A DNA stretch of 64,000 nt. Origin: Palsa-506 sp963836355 (GTDB lineage Bacteria; Actinomycetota; Actinomycetes; Streptosporangiales; Streptosporangiaceae). Under the pieces are notes generated by a model, which had not been told where the DNA came from, did not search any database, and saw only the letters and a program-made list of their open reading frames with translations. Location of the stretch: contig CAWIJO010000010.1 of NCBI GenBank assembly GCA_963836355.1, positions 434,001-498,000 on the forward strand, read 5' to 3'. The first letter of the stretch is position 1. Each line of letters starts with the position of its first letter. The translations under genes were made by a program, and so were the position numbers. Positions 50,464-59,352 of the stretch are shown here, in pieces.

Positions 50464-51230
50464 ACGCGGCAGCGCTCACTCTCTCGCAGGCGCGTTATGT
50501 GAACAAGGCCTACTGGCGCAGTCCAGCCTCGGCATTCTTCGCCCTTGTTTACCCGCTCATGTTCCTGGTGATCTTCACATCAATATTCCGCAACTCCACG
50601 GTTCAGTTCGGCGCGAGGTCGGTGAACGAGGCCACGTTTTACGTGCCTGCCATGGTGGCACTGGCGGTGATCACGGTCTGCTTCAACAATATTGCGGTGG
50701 CGATCACGTTCCAGCGGGATTCCGGTGTGCTCAAGCGCGTCAACGGGACTCCGCTGCCCAGCGCATCGTTCTTTGGCGCCCGGATACTGCACGCGGTACT
50801 CGTTTCGGTACTGCTGGTGATAATCACGGCAGCGTTCGGGCGCGTGTTCTACGGCGCTGACATCCCCACCGGTGTCACCCTGCTGCGGATGCTGGTCATG
50901 CTCGCCGTCGGTGCGGCCGCGTTCTGCGCCCTCGGGTTCGCGATCTCGGCGGTCATCCCCAACGCCGACGCCTCGCTGCCAATCGTCAACGCCGTCATCC
51001 TGCCGCTGCTTTTCCTGTCCGGGGTCTTCATCCCGCTCGGGAACAATCCGCCCGCCTGGATGCTCTGGGTCGGCCGGTTCTTCCCGGTCAGGCATTTCCT
51101 CAGCGGAATTCAGGCCGGGTTCCTCGGCGCCCCGTTCAACTGGACCGACGTCCTGGTGGTAGCCGCCTGGGGCTTTGCCGGGCTCCTCTTCGCAGTTCGC
51201 TTCTTCCGCTGGGAACCCCGAGCAGGCTGA
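50460..51230 (+). CDS. ABC-2 type permease
   Basis: The 256-residue membrane protein has six hydrophobic segments, starting ALVYPLMFLVIFTSIFRN (about residues 22-39), then VMALAVITVCFNNIAVAITF-like helix (about 62), LVSVLLVIITAAFGRVFYG (about 118), and AVILPLLFLSGVFIPLGNNP (about 178), and contains the ABC-2 signature with FPVRHFLSGIQAGFL near 205. It partners the upstream ATPase and is coupled to it by a 4-bp overlap. Confidence 0.92.
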   Translation: MNAAALTLSQARYVNKAYWRSPASAFFALVYPLMFLVIFTSIFRNSTVQFGARSVNEATFYVPAMVALAVITVCFNNIAVAITFQRDSGVLKRVNGTPLPSASFFGARILHAVLVSVLLVIITAAFGRVFYGADIPTGVTLLRMLVMLAVGAAAFCALGFAISAVIPNADASLPIVNAVILPLLFLSGVFIPLGNNPPAWMLWVGRFFPVRHFLSGIQAGFLGAPFNWTDVLVVAAWGFAGLLFAVRFFRWEPRAG

Positions 51231-51429
51231 GGCACGGGCCGCTGATGCTCCGGGCGGGGACCCGTTAAAATCCTGACGGAATACCCGGCAGCGACGGCCC
51301 CTATGCGGCAGCGCAAAATAAGAGTAAAATGTGATTTGTTGCTCCGGACCTAGGTGGCTCATTCCGCAATAACGAGCGGGTGAGCGGGAAGGGCCCGGAG
51401 TTCTGTTTTTGTACACGGAGCCAGGGCTG

Positions 51430-51693
51430 ATGTGCACCATCGCGTGGAGCCTGACCGAGTCTGCCGGGCTCCCGGTCGCCGCATACGCGGTTGCCGCCTG
51501 GCTGGGCGGACGCGATGCCGGGCTGATCGCAGGCCTCGCGGTGATGATGATAACCGAGCCGACCGGCATGTTCCTGATGCTCTCTACCGTCGTTACCATC
51601 GCGCTCGTCGGCGCCGGAACTGGCGCGTCCACCCTGTGGTTCCTGTATGCGCTGCGCAGGCTCGGGCTGTGGCTCCGTTTCGCCCCAGCCTGA
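51430..51693 (+). CDS. Small two-helix membrane protein, unknown
   Basis: The 87-residue hydrophobic protein starts at ATG 51430 with GGAG eight bases upstream. It has three short hydrophobic stretches (AYAVAAWLGGRDAGLIAGLA, MFLMLSTVVTIALVGAGTGA, TLWFLYALRRLGLWL) and a basic C-terminus. I do not recognise the family. Its position about 200 bp after the ABC exporter may be coincidental. Confidence 0.5.
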   Translation: MCTIAWSLTESAGLPVAAYAVAAWLGGRDAGLIAGLAVMMITEPTGMFLMLSTVVTIALVGAGTGASTLWFLYALRRLGLWLRFAPA

Positions 51694-51735
51694 GCCAGGA
51701 AAGCCGACCGGTGGCAGTACCGCGGCAGGCGTTGA

Positions 51736-52728
51736 TCAGGCATCGAGGAAGTAGTCGTTGATGTACTTCTCCCCCTCGTCGCAGAAGTACGTGACGACGT
51801 GCCGGAGGCCGGGGTGCCGTGCTCGCAACTCGCGGGCGGCGATCAGGTGCGCGCCGGAACTGGGGCCTACGAACAGCCCGAACTCGCGGGCCAGGCGGCG
51901 CATCTCGGCGATCGCCGCGTCGCTGTCCACAGCGACGATCTCGTCGATGACCTGCCGGTGCCGGGCGAAAATGCCGGGGACGAAGCCGTCGGAGATGCCC
52001 TCGATGAAGTGCCGGCCGACCTCACCGCACATCAGCATGCACGACTCGTTGGGCTCGACGGCGACGACCCGGCAGGCTGGGTTGCGCTGGCGGAAGCACT
52101 GACCCACGCCGACGATGGTGCCCCCGGTGCCGACCCCGCCGACCACGGCGTCGGGTACCACGCCGTCCGGTAGCTGGGCCAGCGTCTCCGGGCCGAGCCA
52201 GGTGCGGTTCTCCTCAACGTTCCACTCCGAGTCGAATTGCTGCGGCGCGAAATATCCCGGCTGGCGGCCGAGTTCGGCGACCTTGGCCAGTGCGTCATTG
52301 ACGTGAAAGTCACCGAGCGTCATCACCTGCGCGCCGAAGGCCCGCGAGATCGCCAGCCGCTCGCCGCTCATCCCATTCGGCATCACGACCAGCATCCGGT
52401 AGCCCTTCACGGCAGCGACCATGCTCATCGCGTTCCCGGTATTGCCGCTGCTTGCCTCCACGATGGTGTCACCCGGCCGCAGCAGCCCTTCGCGTTCCGC
52501 CCGCTCGATCATGTACTTGGCGATGCGCGCCTTAATTGACCCGGAAGGGTTGAGAAACTCCAGCTTGACCCATATCCCGTCAACCACGACCAGGGGCGTG
52601 TTGCCGATCGCATCCAGGATCGTGCCGCCACCTCGCCGGAGCAAGCCAGCGGCAGGCTCCCGCGCCGGGCCCGCGACCTGTTCCCGCGCCTCGTGCGCCG
52701 CAGAACGCGGCCCGCTCATGGCATTCAT
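51736..52728 (-). CDS. PLP-dependent cysteine synthase/CBS family protein
   Basis: The 330-residue fold-type II PLP enzyme has the lysine in LEFLNPSGSIKARIAKYMIE (Schiff-base Lys, about residue 66), the substrate loop VEASSGNTGNAMSMVAAVKG (about 90), and the phosphate-binding VVGGVGTGGTIVGVGQ (about 193). It could make cysteine or cystathionine, or a non-canonical beta-substituted product; the Ala-rich 35-residue N-terminus is extra. It lies divergent from the pterin-type operon across about 250 bp, so common regulation is possible. Confidence 0.88.
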   Translation of the reverse strand: MNAMSGPRSAAHEAREQVAGPAREPAAGLLRRGGGTILDAIGNTPLVVVDGIWVKLEFLNPSGSIKARIAKYMIERAEREGLLRPGDTIVEASSGNTGNAMSMVAAVKGYRMLVVMPNGMSGERLAISRAFGAQVMTLGDFHVNDALAKVAELGRQPGYFAPQQFDSEWNVEENRTWLGPETLAQLPDGVVPDAVVGGVGTGGTIVGVGQCFRQRNPACRVVAVEPNESCMLMCGEVGRHFIEGISDGFVPGIFARHRQVIDEIVAVDSDAAIAEMRRLAREFGLFVGPSSGAHLIAARELRARHPGLRHVVTYFCDEGEKYINDYFLDA

Positions 52729-52981
52729 GCCTGCAGCCTATGTGCGCGCGGTCGGCAACAAGCCGCCTGCCCTTCGGGCCGAGTGCGGTCGCAGCCAGGT
52801 AACGGCCCTGGTGTCATCGAAGCCGCGGCCCCGTGGGCGGGTGCACCGACGGCCGGCCATGATGAGAACGTGGCAACCGCTCCACTTGGCGGCGAGGTAC
52901 GCACTCGGCCACTCCATGGAGGTATGACATGGCTTACCAGGCTCGATGCGATGCAGGTGCGGCCACCGCCGGCCGAAAGTC

Positions 52982-53401
52982 ATGGTCGGCCCGATGACCG
53001 TGCTGGTTGGCCGCCGCGAATCGTTTAACGCCGCGCACCAGCTATATGACCCGGGCCTATCCGACGACGAGAACCGGCAGCTGTTCGGGAAATGCGCGAA
53101 TCTGCATGGGCACAATTACATACTGGAGGCTGTCGTGGCTGGCGAGATCGATCAGGCCAGCGGCTATGTCTTGGACCTGAAACTGCTTTCGGACGTCATG
53201 TGCCGGCAGGTCATCCGGGATGTAGACCACCGCAACCTCAATACCGATGTTCCATGGCTCGAGGGCCGCATCCCGACTGCCGAAAACCTCGCCCTGACCT
53301 TCTGGGAACGGCTGCGGCCGGAGTTTCCGGAGGGGCTGCTGCGGTCAGTTCGCGTATGGGAGACCGACAAGAACTGGGCTGAAGTCAGTGATCAAGCCTG
53401 A
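52982..53401 (+). CDS. 6-carboxytetrahydropterin/6-pyruvoyl-tetrahydropterin synthase family protein (QueD-like)
   Basis: The 139-residue T-fold enzyme converts dihydroneopterin triphosphate to a 6-substituted tetrahydropterin in relatives. Zinc ligands are His in ESFNAAHQLYDP (about 17) and HGH in GKCANLHGHNYILEAV (about 38), where the Cys is the catalytic residue. The Asp-His pair is DVDHRNLNTDVPWLEG (about 82), and the pterin pocket carries PTAENLALTFW (about 102) and the Glu of VWETDKNWAEV (about 125). ATG 52982 (or 52994) is chosen; GAAAG lies upstream. It is the first gene of an operon with a methyltransferase, GT4 and SDR, not with queuosine genes. Confidence 0.9.
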   Translation: MVGPMTVLVGRRESFNAAHQLYDPGLSDDENRQLFGKCANLHGHNYILEAVVAGEIDQASGYVLDLKLLSDVMCRQVIRDVDHRNLNTDVPWLEGRIPTAENLALTFWERLRPEFPEGLLRSVRVWETDKNWAEVSDQA

Positions 53402-54173
53402 GACTCCGGCCAGGGAGGGCCGGGCCTTGCGTAGCCGTTACACCGCCGCGGACCTTCGCGTCTTCACCCGCGAGGAGGCGAGCCGGTTTGTTCCCCAAGG
53501 AAACGGTGATCCCCAGACCGATATCGTCTTGGCCTGGGAACTGTTGTACCGGCTCGAACCGGAACTCTATGACCAGCTTGCCAGCGCCGAGCGCCTCCAT
53601 CAGGGCGTCCTTGGCTGGCTGCCGCAGACCGCAGACCGGATCGCCGAGGTCGGCGCTGGCACGGGACGGCTCACGCTCGAGCTCATCGATCGTGGGCGGG
53701 AGGTCGTGGCGATTGAGCCCGCGAAACCCTTGCGGCAGATCCTGAACCGCAAGCTCGCGGAAACGCATCACGGCAACCGCGCACGAGTGACCCACGGGTT
53801 TTTCGACGATCTGCCCCTTCCCGACGATTTTGCTGACCTGGTCGTCGCCTGCTCGGCCTTCACCCCCACCTCCGGCCACGGCGGCGAGGCCGGCCTGTTT
53901 GAGATGGAGCGGGTGTGCAGGCCGGGCGGCTGCGTCGCCATTATCTGGCCGAACAACATCAGCTGGCTCGCTGCCCATGACTACCTGCATGTCTCCTTTG
54001 ACGGACCGATGTTCGTCGAGTTTCCCAGCCACAAAGAGGCAGTTGAGGTGGCCGAGATCTTCTATCCCAACGCGATCGAAGAAGTCCGTCGGCGCGGCCG
54101 ACGGCAGGTTCCGTTCGAGATTCTGGGGATCAACCCGCCGCGCGATCTCGCTTTCAAGATGCTGGCACGATGA
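53388..54173 (+). CDS. Class I SAM-dependent methyltransferase
   Basis: The 261-residue protein overlaps the pterin synthase by 14 bp and starts at GTG 53388. SAM motif I ADRIAEVGAGTGRLTLELI (about residues 82-100), the acidic end of strand 2 (VVAIEPAKPLRQI, about 108), motif post-II DDLPLPDDFADLVVACSAF (about 141) and WPNNISWLAAHDY (about 185) give a Rossmann fold. The likely target is a pterin or its sugar, but this is inference from context. Confidence 0.9.
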   Translation: MIKPETPAREGRALRSRYTAADLRVFTREEASRFVPQGNGDPQTDIVLAWELLYRLEPELYDQLASAERLHQGVLGWLPQTADRIAEVGAGTGRLTLELIDRGREVVAIEPAKPLRQILNRKLAETHHGNRARVTHGFFDDLPLPDDFADLVVACSAFTPTSGHGGEAGLFEMERVCRPGGCVAIIWPNNISWLAAHDYLHVSFDGPMFVEFPSHKEAVEVAEIFYPNAIEEVRRRGRRQVPFEILGINPPRDLAFKMLAR

Positions 54174-55264
54174 AAATCGCAATCATGGCACCGCTCGTGA
54201 CAGCCATCCGCGAGCCCCAGCGCGGCGGTTCGCAGACCTTCGTGTCCGATCTTGCCCGCGGCCTGGCCGGCCGGGGGCACGAAGTTCACGTCTACGCAGC
54301 CTCCGGATCGGAGATCCCAGGGGTTAAGGTAATCGACACCGGAGCCGATCCCGGGGCCCTGACCGGGACGCTCTACCGGGCCTTTGGGCCGGCCGGGTCC
54401 GGATCAGCGGCGGCCGAGTCTGCTTTCGCCAGCTGTTACCTGAGCGTGCAGCAGATCCGGTATGACGTGATCCACAATCACGCCTTCGACGCGCCCGCCG
54501 TCCGGCTCGCGACCATGCTGCCTGCGCCGACGGTACACACGCTGCACCTGCCTCCGGACGAGCCTGTGGCGGCGGCGCTTCGGGCTGCAGCCCGGGGCGG
54601 CAGACCGCCAGCAGTCGCCACCGTATCGGCTTTCCAAGCCACCGCCTGGCGCAGGATTGTCCGCGTCGACGCGATCCTTCCGCCTTACGTGCCCACAAGT
54701 GTCATCCCCTGGTCGCGGACAGCCCGGGATGGCGCCGTATTCGCTGGCAGATTGAGTCCCGAGAAGGGAGCCGCTGAAGCCATCGACATCGCCCGCGCGG
54801 CCGGAATCCCGATCGACGTGTACGGCGACATCTACGATGCCGAATACACGCGCGAACAGATCGACCCGCGACGAGACCGGACAGGCGTAGCGGTTCATCA
54901 AGGAGTGCCCCGGGCATCGCTGTGGGTGGCAATGGCTCGAGCAGCAGTGGTTTTGTATCCTGCCAGGTGGGATGAACCCTTCGGGATGGCCGCCGCCGAG
55001 GCGCAGGCGTGCGGGACTCCCGTCGTCGCGTTCAGCCGCGGGGGACTCTCCGAGGTGATCGCGGACGGCGTGACCGGCTTTCTGGTGCCGCCTGACGACA
55101 TCCAGGCAGCCGCCGACGCCGTTGGGAGGACGGCTGGAATTTCGAGGCGGGCATGCCGCGCCCATGCCGAGGGCCATCTCGACCTGGAGCTGACCCTGGA
55201 CGCTCACGAGCGGCTCTACTCGCAAATGGTTACTTCTGGTGCCGGGGGGGCAGACGATGGGTGA
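54170..55264 (+). CDS. GT4-family glycosyltransferase of the pterin operon
   Basis: The 364-residue GT-B enzyme overlaps the methyltransferase by 4 bp. It opens MKIAIMAPLVTAIREPQRGG then SQTFVSDLARGLAGRGHEVH, has DVIHNHAFDAPAVRLA (about 103) and donor motifs FAGRLSPEKGAAEAIDIARA (about 191) and WDEPFGMAAAEAQACGTPVV (about 266, the E-x7-E nucleotide-sugar motif EPFGMAAAE). It is placed to glycosylate the product of the neighbouring pterin enzyme. Cyanobacterial pteridine glycosyltransferases are also GT4, which makes this plausible though unproven. Confidence 0.9.
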   Translation: MKIAIMAPLVTAIREPQRGGSQTFVSDLARGLAGRGHEVHVYAASGSEIPGVKVIDTGADPGALTGTLYRAFGPAGSGSAAAESAFASCYLSVQQIRYDVIHNHAFDAPAVRLATMLPAPTVHTLHLPPDEPVAAALRAAARGGRPPAVATVSAFQATAWRRIVRVDAILPPYVPTSVIPWSRTARDGAVFAGRLSPEKGAAEAIDIARAAGIPIDVYGDIYDAEYTREQIDPRRDRTGVAVHQGVPRASLWVAMARAAVVLYPARWDEPFGMAAAEAQACGTPVVAFSRGGLSEVIADGVTGFLVPPDDIQAAADAVGRTAGISRRACRAHAEGHLDLELTLDAHERLYSQMVTSGAGGADDG

Positions 55265-55982
55265 CCCGATGCACTGGCTGGCCGGACGGGTGGCTGTAGT
55301 CACCGGCGCCAGCCGCGGGATCGGAGCTGCCACCGCCGAGGCCATGGCGGCGGCTGGCGCTCACGTCGTTCTTGCCGCCCGGCACCGCGAGGTTCTCGAC
55401 GGCGTCGCCAGCCGCATCCGAGACACAGGTAGCAAGGCTACGCCGGTGCCCACCGACGTGAGCAATGTCACGGACGTCGAGCGCCTCTTCGCCGCGGCCG
55501 GGCGGGTCGGCAGTCTGGCCGCGCTGGTCTGCGCGGCCGGGGTGCTGACGCCCGCGCCGTTCGCCGAAACGACGTCCGAGATCTGGGAAGAGACGCTCGG
55601 GGTCAACCTGACAGGCTCATTTCTCTGCTGCCGCGCTGCGTTCATCGCTATGCTCCCCGCGGGCGAAGGGCGGATCGTCAACATCGCCTCGCTCTCCGGC
55701 GTCTACGCCACCGAGAAGTTCCCGGGCCTGGCGGCATACAACGTCTCCAAGTACGGAGTCATCGGCCTTACCGAAGCGATCGCGGTGGAGGGTAAGAAAC
55801 ACGGCATCAGCGCCATTTGCGTCAGCCCGGGGGCCGTCGATACCCAGATGCTGCGTCAAGCCAATCCCGGGCTGCAGCCCGGCCTGACAGCCGGAGATGT
55901 CGCGGAATTGATCCTTGCGCTTCTTGACAGCCCGCTGGCTCCGGCAAGCGGGGCGAACATCCCCCTGTTCTCCAACGCCTAA
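55257..55982 (+). CDS. Short-chain dehydrogenase/reductase (SDR)
   Basis: The 241-residue Rossmann reductase uses NAD(P)H. Motif TGASRGIGAATAEAMAAA (about residues 14-31), the NNAG-equivalent ALVCAAGVLTPAPF (about 85) and the catalytic Ser...YxxxK (IASLSGVYATEKFPGLAAYN then VSKYG, about 138-163) are complete. ATG 55257 lies inside the last codons of the GT4 gene (8-bp overlap). In pterin pathways an SDR (sepiapterin-reductase type) reduces the 6-side chain, so this may be the last tailoring step. Confidence 0.92.
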   Translation: MGDPMHWLAGRVAVVTGASRGIGAATAEAMAAAGAHVVLAARHREVLDGVASRIRDTGSKATPVPTDVSNVTDVERLFAAAGRVGSLAALVCAAGVLTPAPFAETTSEIWEETLGVNLTGSFLCCRAAFIAMLPAGEGRIVNIASLSGVYATEKFPGLAAYNVSKYGVIGLTEAIAVEGKKHGISAICVSPGAVDTQMLRQANPGLQPGLTAGDVAELILALLDSPLAPASGANIPLFSNA

Positions 55983-56601
55983 CCGGGCCTAGCCATTGGT
56001 TGATGGCACGCTCATGCGCCATGGGCCAGCGACCACAGGTCCGCGTGTTCATCGGCGAGCAAGCCTCGAGCCAGCCGAACTCGCAAGGCTACGAGGCGCG
56101 AGCAGGCCGCCATCTCGGAGTCGCCGTCCAGTTCGGGATCACCGCCTCCAGCTTGATCGCGTCGCAGTCAGCGACCGTGCGCAGATGGAGGATCCTGGAC
56201 AGCTCAGCCCCCGGGAGCCCGAATCGCCGATTCCGTCCCCAGTAGCTATCAAGACCTTCTGATATCTGGCCCTACAGCGACACGACGAAGGCAGCCGCTG
56301 TAAGCAGCCACTAGATAGCAGCAATGATGCCGATCCCGTCTGCTAAAGGCCCGCCGACGAACACGTCATCCTGGCAATTCATTGCACCAGGACATGGGCC
56401 TTTGGTCATTGGCGGCGCTGAAACAGTCCTCGGCAGAGGGGACCAACGACCCTGGCGCACGGCGATGCCGGGACTCAAATCTGGAGGTAGTACCCTCACG
56501 GTCCTACATCCGGATATGTGATATATGACTGGATACCAGAGGAGCAGGCCCGGCCCGGGACGATTGACGTAGCGGCGGCCCAGATGATACGGAGGCCATG
56601 G
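55983..56601. other. Gene-free region after the pterin operon
   Basis: These 619 bp are clearly less GC-rich than the neighbours. No frame shows a family pattern, and none has a good ribosome-binding site until GGAGG before 56602. It may contain a degraded sequence, but I found no remnant I can name. There is no obvious tRNA or att site. Confidence 0.4.
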
Positions 56602-57480
56602 ATGGCCGATCAGCTGCCAAGCTGGACCGACGGGCAGGCGAAGGCGCAGATCCTGGAATTCGTGCGGTCGGTGACCGAGCCAGGTGAGTCGTTCGCGCCG
56701 CCGCCGGAGCGGATCGCGGTGTTCGACAACGACGGGACATTGTCGTGCGAGAAGCCAATGTCTGCGCAGGCCGCCTTCCTGCTGCGGCGGTGGCAGGAGA
56801 TTGCTCAGGCCCATCCCGGCAAGGCGAGGCAGCAGCCGTGGAAGGCTGCCGCCGAGGGAGACAGCAAATGGTTCGCGGCGTTCCTGAACCGCATGCCGGA
56901 GCTGATCAAGGGCATGGCGGAAGCCTACGAGGGCATTACCGTCGAGGCGTTCGAGAGAGCCGTTCGTGGTTTCCTTGATACCGTGCACCACCCGGCTTTT
57001 GGTGTTCCTTACACCAGGCTCGGCTACCGTCCGATGCGCGAGCTGATTGACCTGCTGACGGCCAGGGAGTTCGAGGTGTATATCTGCTCGCCGGGCGGCC
57101 GAGATTTCGTCCGGGTGGTGTCGGCGGAGATGTACGGCATCCCCCGGCAGCGGGTGATCGGCTCGGGCACTGCGCTGGAGTACCGCCATGGCAAGGTGTA
57201 CCGCACGAAAGGCGTCGATCAGCCGGTCGATGACGGGCCCGGGAAGCCCGTCCACATCTGGTCCCATGCCGGGCGCAAGCCGCTGCTGGCCGGCGGGAAC
57301 GCCGACGGGGATGCCGCGATGCTGCGGACGGCGCGGTTCGGCTTGCTGATCCGCCACGATGACGCCGGGCGGGAATTCGCATACGACGCGGGCGCGGAAA
57401 AGGCCCTGGCCAAGGCGCGGGAACGCGGCTGGACGGTCGTGAGCATGCAGAACGACTTCAAGGTGGTGCTTGGCCTGTGA
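56602..57480 (+). CDS. HAD-superfamily phosphatase
   Basis: The 292-residue hydrolase carries HAD motif I ERIAVFDNDGTLSCEKPM (Asp nucleophile DxDGT, about residues 38-55), motif II in YICSPGGRDFVRVVSAEMYG (about 158-177) and motif III/IV KPVHIWSHAGRKPLLAGGNA then DGDAAMLRTARFGL (about 215-250). It resembles haloacid-dehalogenase-like phosphoserine phosphatase relatives. ATG 56602 is chosen over the upstream frame because GGAGGCC lies just before it. Confidence 0.87.
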   Translation: MADQLPSWTDGQAKAQILEFVRSVTEPGESFAPPPERIAVFDNDGTLSCEKPMSAQAAFLLRRWQEIAQAHPGKARQQPWKAAAEGDSKWFAAFLNRMPELIKGMAEAYEGITVEAFERAVRGFLDTVHHPAFGVPYTRLGYRPMRELIDLLTAREFEVYICSPGGRDFVRVVSAEMYGIPRQRVIGSGTALEYRHGKVYRTKGVDQPVDDGPGKPVHIWSHAGRKPLLAGGNADGDAAMLRTARFGLLIRHDDAGREFAYDAGAEKALAKARERGWTVVSMQNDFKVVLGL

Positions 57481-57695
57481 CGGCGGGGAACGCCGGTACC
57501 GCGGCCGGGTGGGCAACCTGCCTCAGGGCACCGGGCCGGTGCTGACGGTGCCAGGGCTCCGCTGGCTCCGGTTCAGTGCGGGTAGTCAGCCAGCAGCCTC
57601 TCAGTCGTTTCGAGCGCCGGAACCGGACGGCGGGTGAGAGACTGCTTGTCGGCTCGCTGGGCTAGCTGAGGGGACGGCATGCGGGGCAGGGGCAC

Positions 57696-58139
57696 ATGAT
57701 CCTCGCGGCGGTTGCTGCCGAGGCGTCGGGTGAGACGTTCACCGGGCTGATGGATCACGTTGCCCAGGGTTTCGAGGCATTGGGAGCCGCTATCCTGGTA
57801 GTCGGCGTGACGTGGTCGTTCGTGCTCGCGGCGGTGGCCTTGCGGCGGTCCGACCGTCCGGCTAAGGCTTACCTGGTACTGCGCCAGGCGTTCGGCGGGA
57901 CCCTGCTGCTCGGGCTGGAAATTCTGGTCGCCGCTGACCTGGTTCGCACCGTCGCGGTTGCTCCTACTCTCGATAATGTCCTCGTGCTCGGGCTGATCGT
58001 GGTGATCAGGACGTTCCTGAGCTTCTCGCTGGAAACCGAGATAGAGGGCGTTGCGCCGTGGCGGCGTGCCCTGATCAGCGGAGCGACGACGATCCGCCGA
58101 GCATCGGCTAGCGCGCTGGAGCCCGAGCCGCCGCCCTGA
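57696..58139 (+). CDS. DUF1622 membrane protein
   Basis: The 147-residue protein has three hydrophobic helices (FEALGAAILVVGVTWSFVLA, GGTLLLGLEILVAADLVRTV, VLVLGLIVVIRTFLSFSLET) and the DUF1622 motif LRQAFGGTLLLGLEIL with the terminal FSLETEIEGVAPWRR. Role unknown. ATG 57696. Confidence 0.85.
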   Translation: MILAAVAAEASGETFTGLMDHVAQGFEALGAAILVVGVTWSFVLAAVALRRSDRPAKAYLVLRQAFGGTLLLGLEILVAADLVRTVAVAPTLDNVLVLGLIVVIRTFLSFSLETEIEGVAPWRRALISGATTIRRASASALEPEPPP

Positions 58140-58316
58140 CAGCCGATTCGCGAGTTACCTTAAACCCCGCCGCGGGACGGCTCAACCCGGCGCTGCACAT
58201 CGTCCGGATCACCCAGTCGCGCCACGACAGCGGCGGCGCCGCCACTACCTACGCAAGATCACCGAATGAATCCTCGCCGGTGGCGAGCCTCAAGCCCGCC
58301 TGGCCGGATCAGCCGG

Positions 58317-58808
58317 CTAGGCAGCGGCCAGCGGATCATCACCGGCGGAGTCACCCGGCGCTTCGCAGGTCCCGTCAGGCTTACGGCGCCTGAGCATGAT
58401 GGCCACGGCCGCGCCGGCGGCCGCCAGCATGGCTGTTGCGGCCACCGCTTTGGGCCAGCGCCGCCGAGATGCGGCGACATCCACGCGAGGCGGGGTGACA
58501 TCTACGAGGCGCGCCGTTGCCGCGAGCACCTCGCAGATCTTCGGCGCGATGGTGTCCTGGATCGTAAGGCCGCTCCGCTCGATGCGCGGCGCTGTCCAGG
58601 CACGTGCCCCGCTGACCCGCGGCGCAGCCCACGCCGCGGCATTACTGGCGCCGCGCCGCGCCGCCGCCATCCCGGTGGTTTTCGCCACCGGCACGGCTGC
58701 CCTGACCGCGGCTGCCGACCGGGCCAGTTGCAGCATGCGGCCGCGCGTGTCCGCAGCCTCGGCCTCGGCTGCGACCTGGGCCGCGCGTTTTCTGCTCAGG
58801 ACTGGCAC
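58317..58808 (-). CDS. DUF5324-like single-helix protein
   Basis: The 163-residue Ala/Arg-rich protein has a long amphipathic, helical region (about 1-110), one membrane helix near the end (AVAATAMLAAAGAAVAIML, about 123-141) and the short tail RRRKPDGTCEAPGDSAGDDP. This is the pattern of the actinobacterial DUF5324 type. Function unknown. Confidence 0.6.
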   Translation of the reverse strand: MPVLSRKRAAQVAAEAEAADTRGRMLQLARSAAAVRAAVPVAKTTGMAAARRGASNAAAWAAPRVSGARAWTAPRIERSGLTIQDTIAPKICEVLAATARLVDVTPPRVDVAASRRRWPKAVAATAMLAAAGAAVAIMLRRRKPDGTCEAPGDSAGDDPLAAA

Positions 58809-58926
58809 TTGAGCCTCCCGGGGTGCTGGAATGACACATTTCGCTCACTGAGCGTCGTCAGCAACGGCTGGGCAAGGCTGCCCGGCATCACCCAGCGCCA
58901 GGGCTGAGTGTTTGCCGGGCTCGCCT

Positions 58927-59352
58927 TCACTGGCACTTCCCAGATGCGGCGTTGTGCAGATTGGCTGCAGCGGTCTTCACCTGGGTGATCGTTGAGACGA
59001 CCGCCGCTACAGTGGCCAGGGAAGGCTGGGCCTTCGCGGACTTGACCGCCGCCAGCAAGCCGGACAGCGAGGTGCGCAGCGCCGTGGTCTGCGACGGGTA
59101 CGCCGACTTCGCCTCGCTGGCGAACGTTTTCGCGTTGGCCTGAACCTTGCTCACTGCGGTGCTTACCGAGCTGAGGTCACTGACATTGACAGTGACATTG
59201 CCAAGGTCCTGAACCGAGGTCTTGAGCTGGCTGGCGGCCGTGCAGTAGGCCGGCTTGCTGCTACCGCATCCCGCGGCAACCCCGGACAAAATCACGACGG
59301 CGGCCGGAGCCAGCAGCCATCTGCGTATCCCCGGCCGGTGTGCAGGTCTCAT
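58927..59352 (-). CDS. Small Ala/Ser-rich lipoprotein, unknown
   Basis: The 141-residue secreted lipoprotein has a basic start, hydrophobic LLAPAAVVILSGVAAGCGSS with the lipobox Cys at about 29, and a long helical mature domain of heptad-like Ala/Val/Ser pattern (SVSTAVSKVQANAKTFASEA). Two further Cys residues flank it (YCTAAS and a C-terminal GKCQ), which may pair. ATG 59352 follows GAGAGGCGG; GTG 59367 is less likely. I do not know the family. Confidence 0.7.
   Translation of the reverse strand: MRPAHRPGIRRWLLAPAAVVILSGVAAGCGSSKPAYCTAASQLKTSVQDLGNVTVNVSDLSSVSTAVSKVQANAKTFASEAKSAYPSQTTALRTSLSGLLAAVKSAKAQPSLATVAAVVSTITQVKTAAANLHNAASGKCQ

Noticed and set aside
53000..53401. queD of a queuosine pathway
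   Set aside because: None of queC, queE or queF lies nearby; the operon partners are a methyltransferase, GT4 and SDR.
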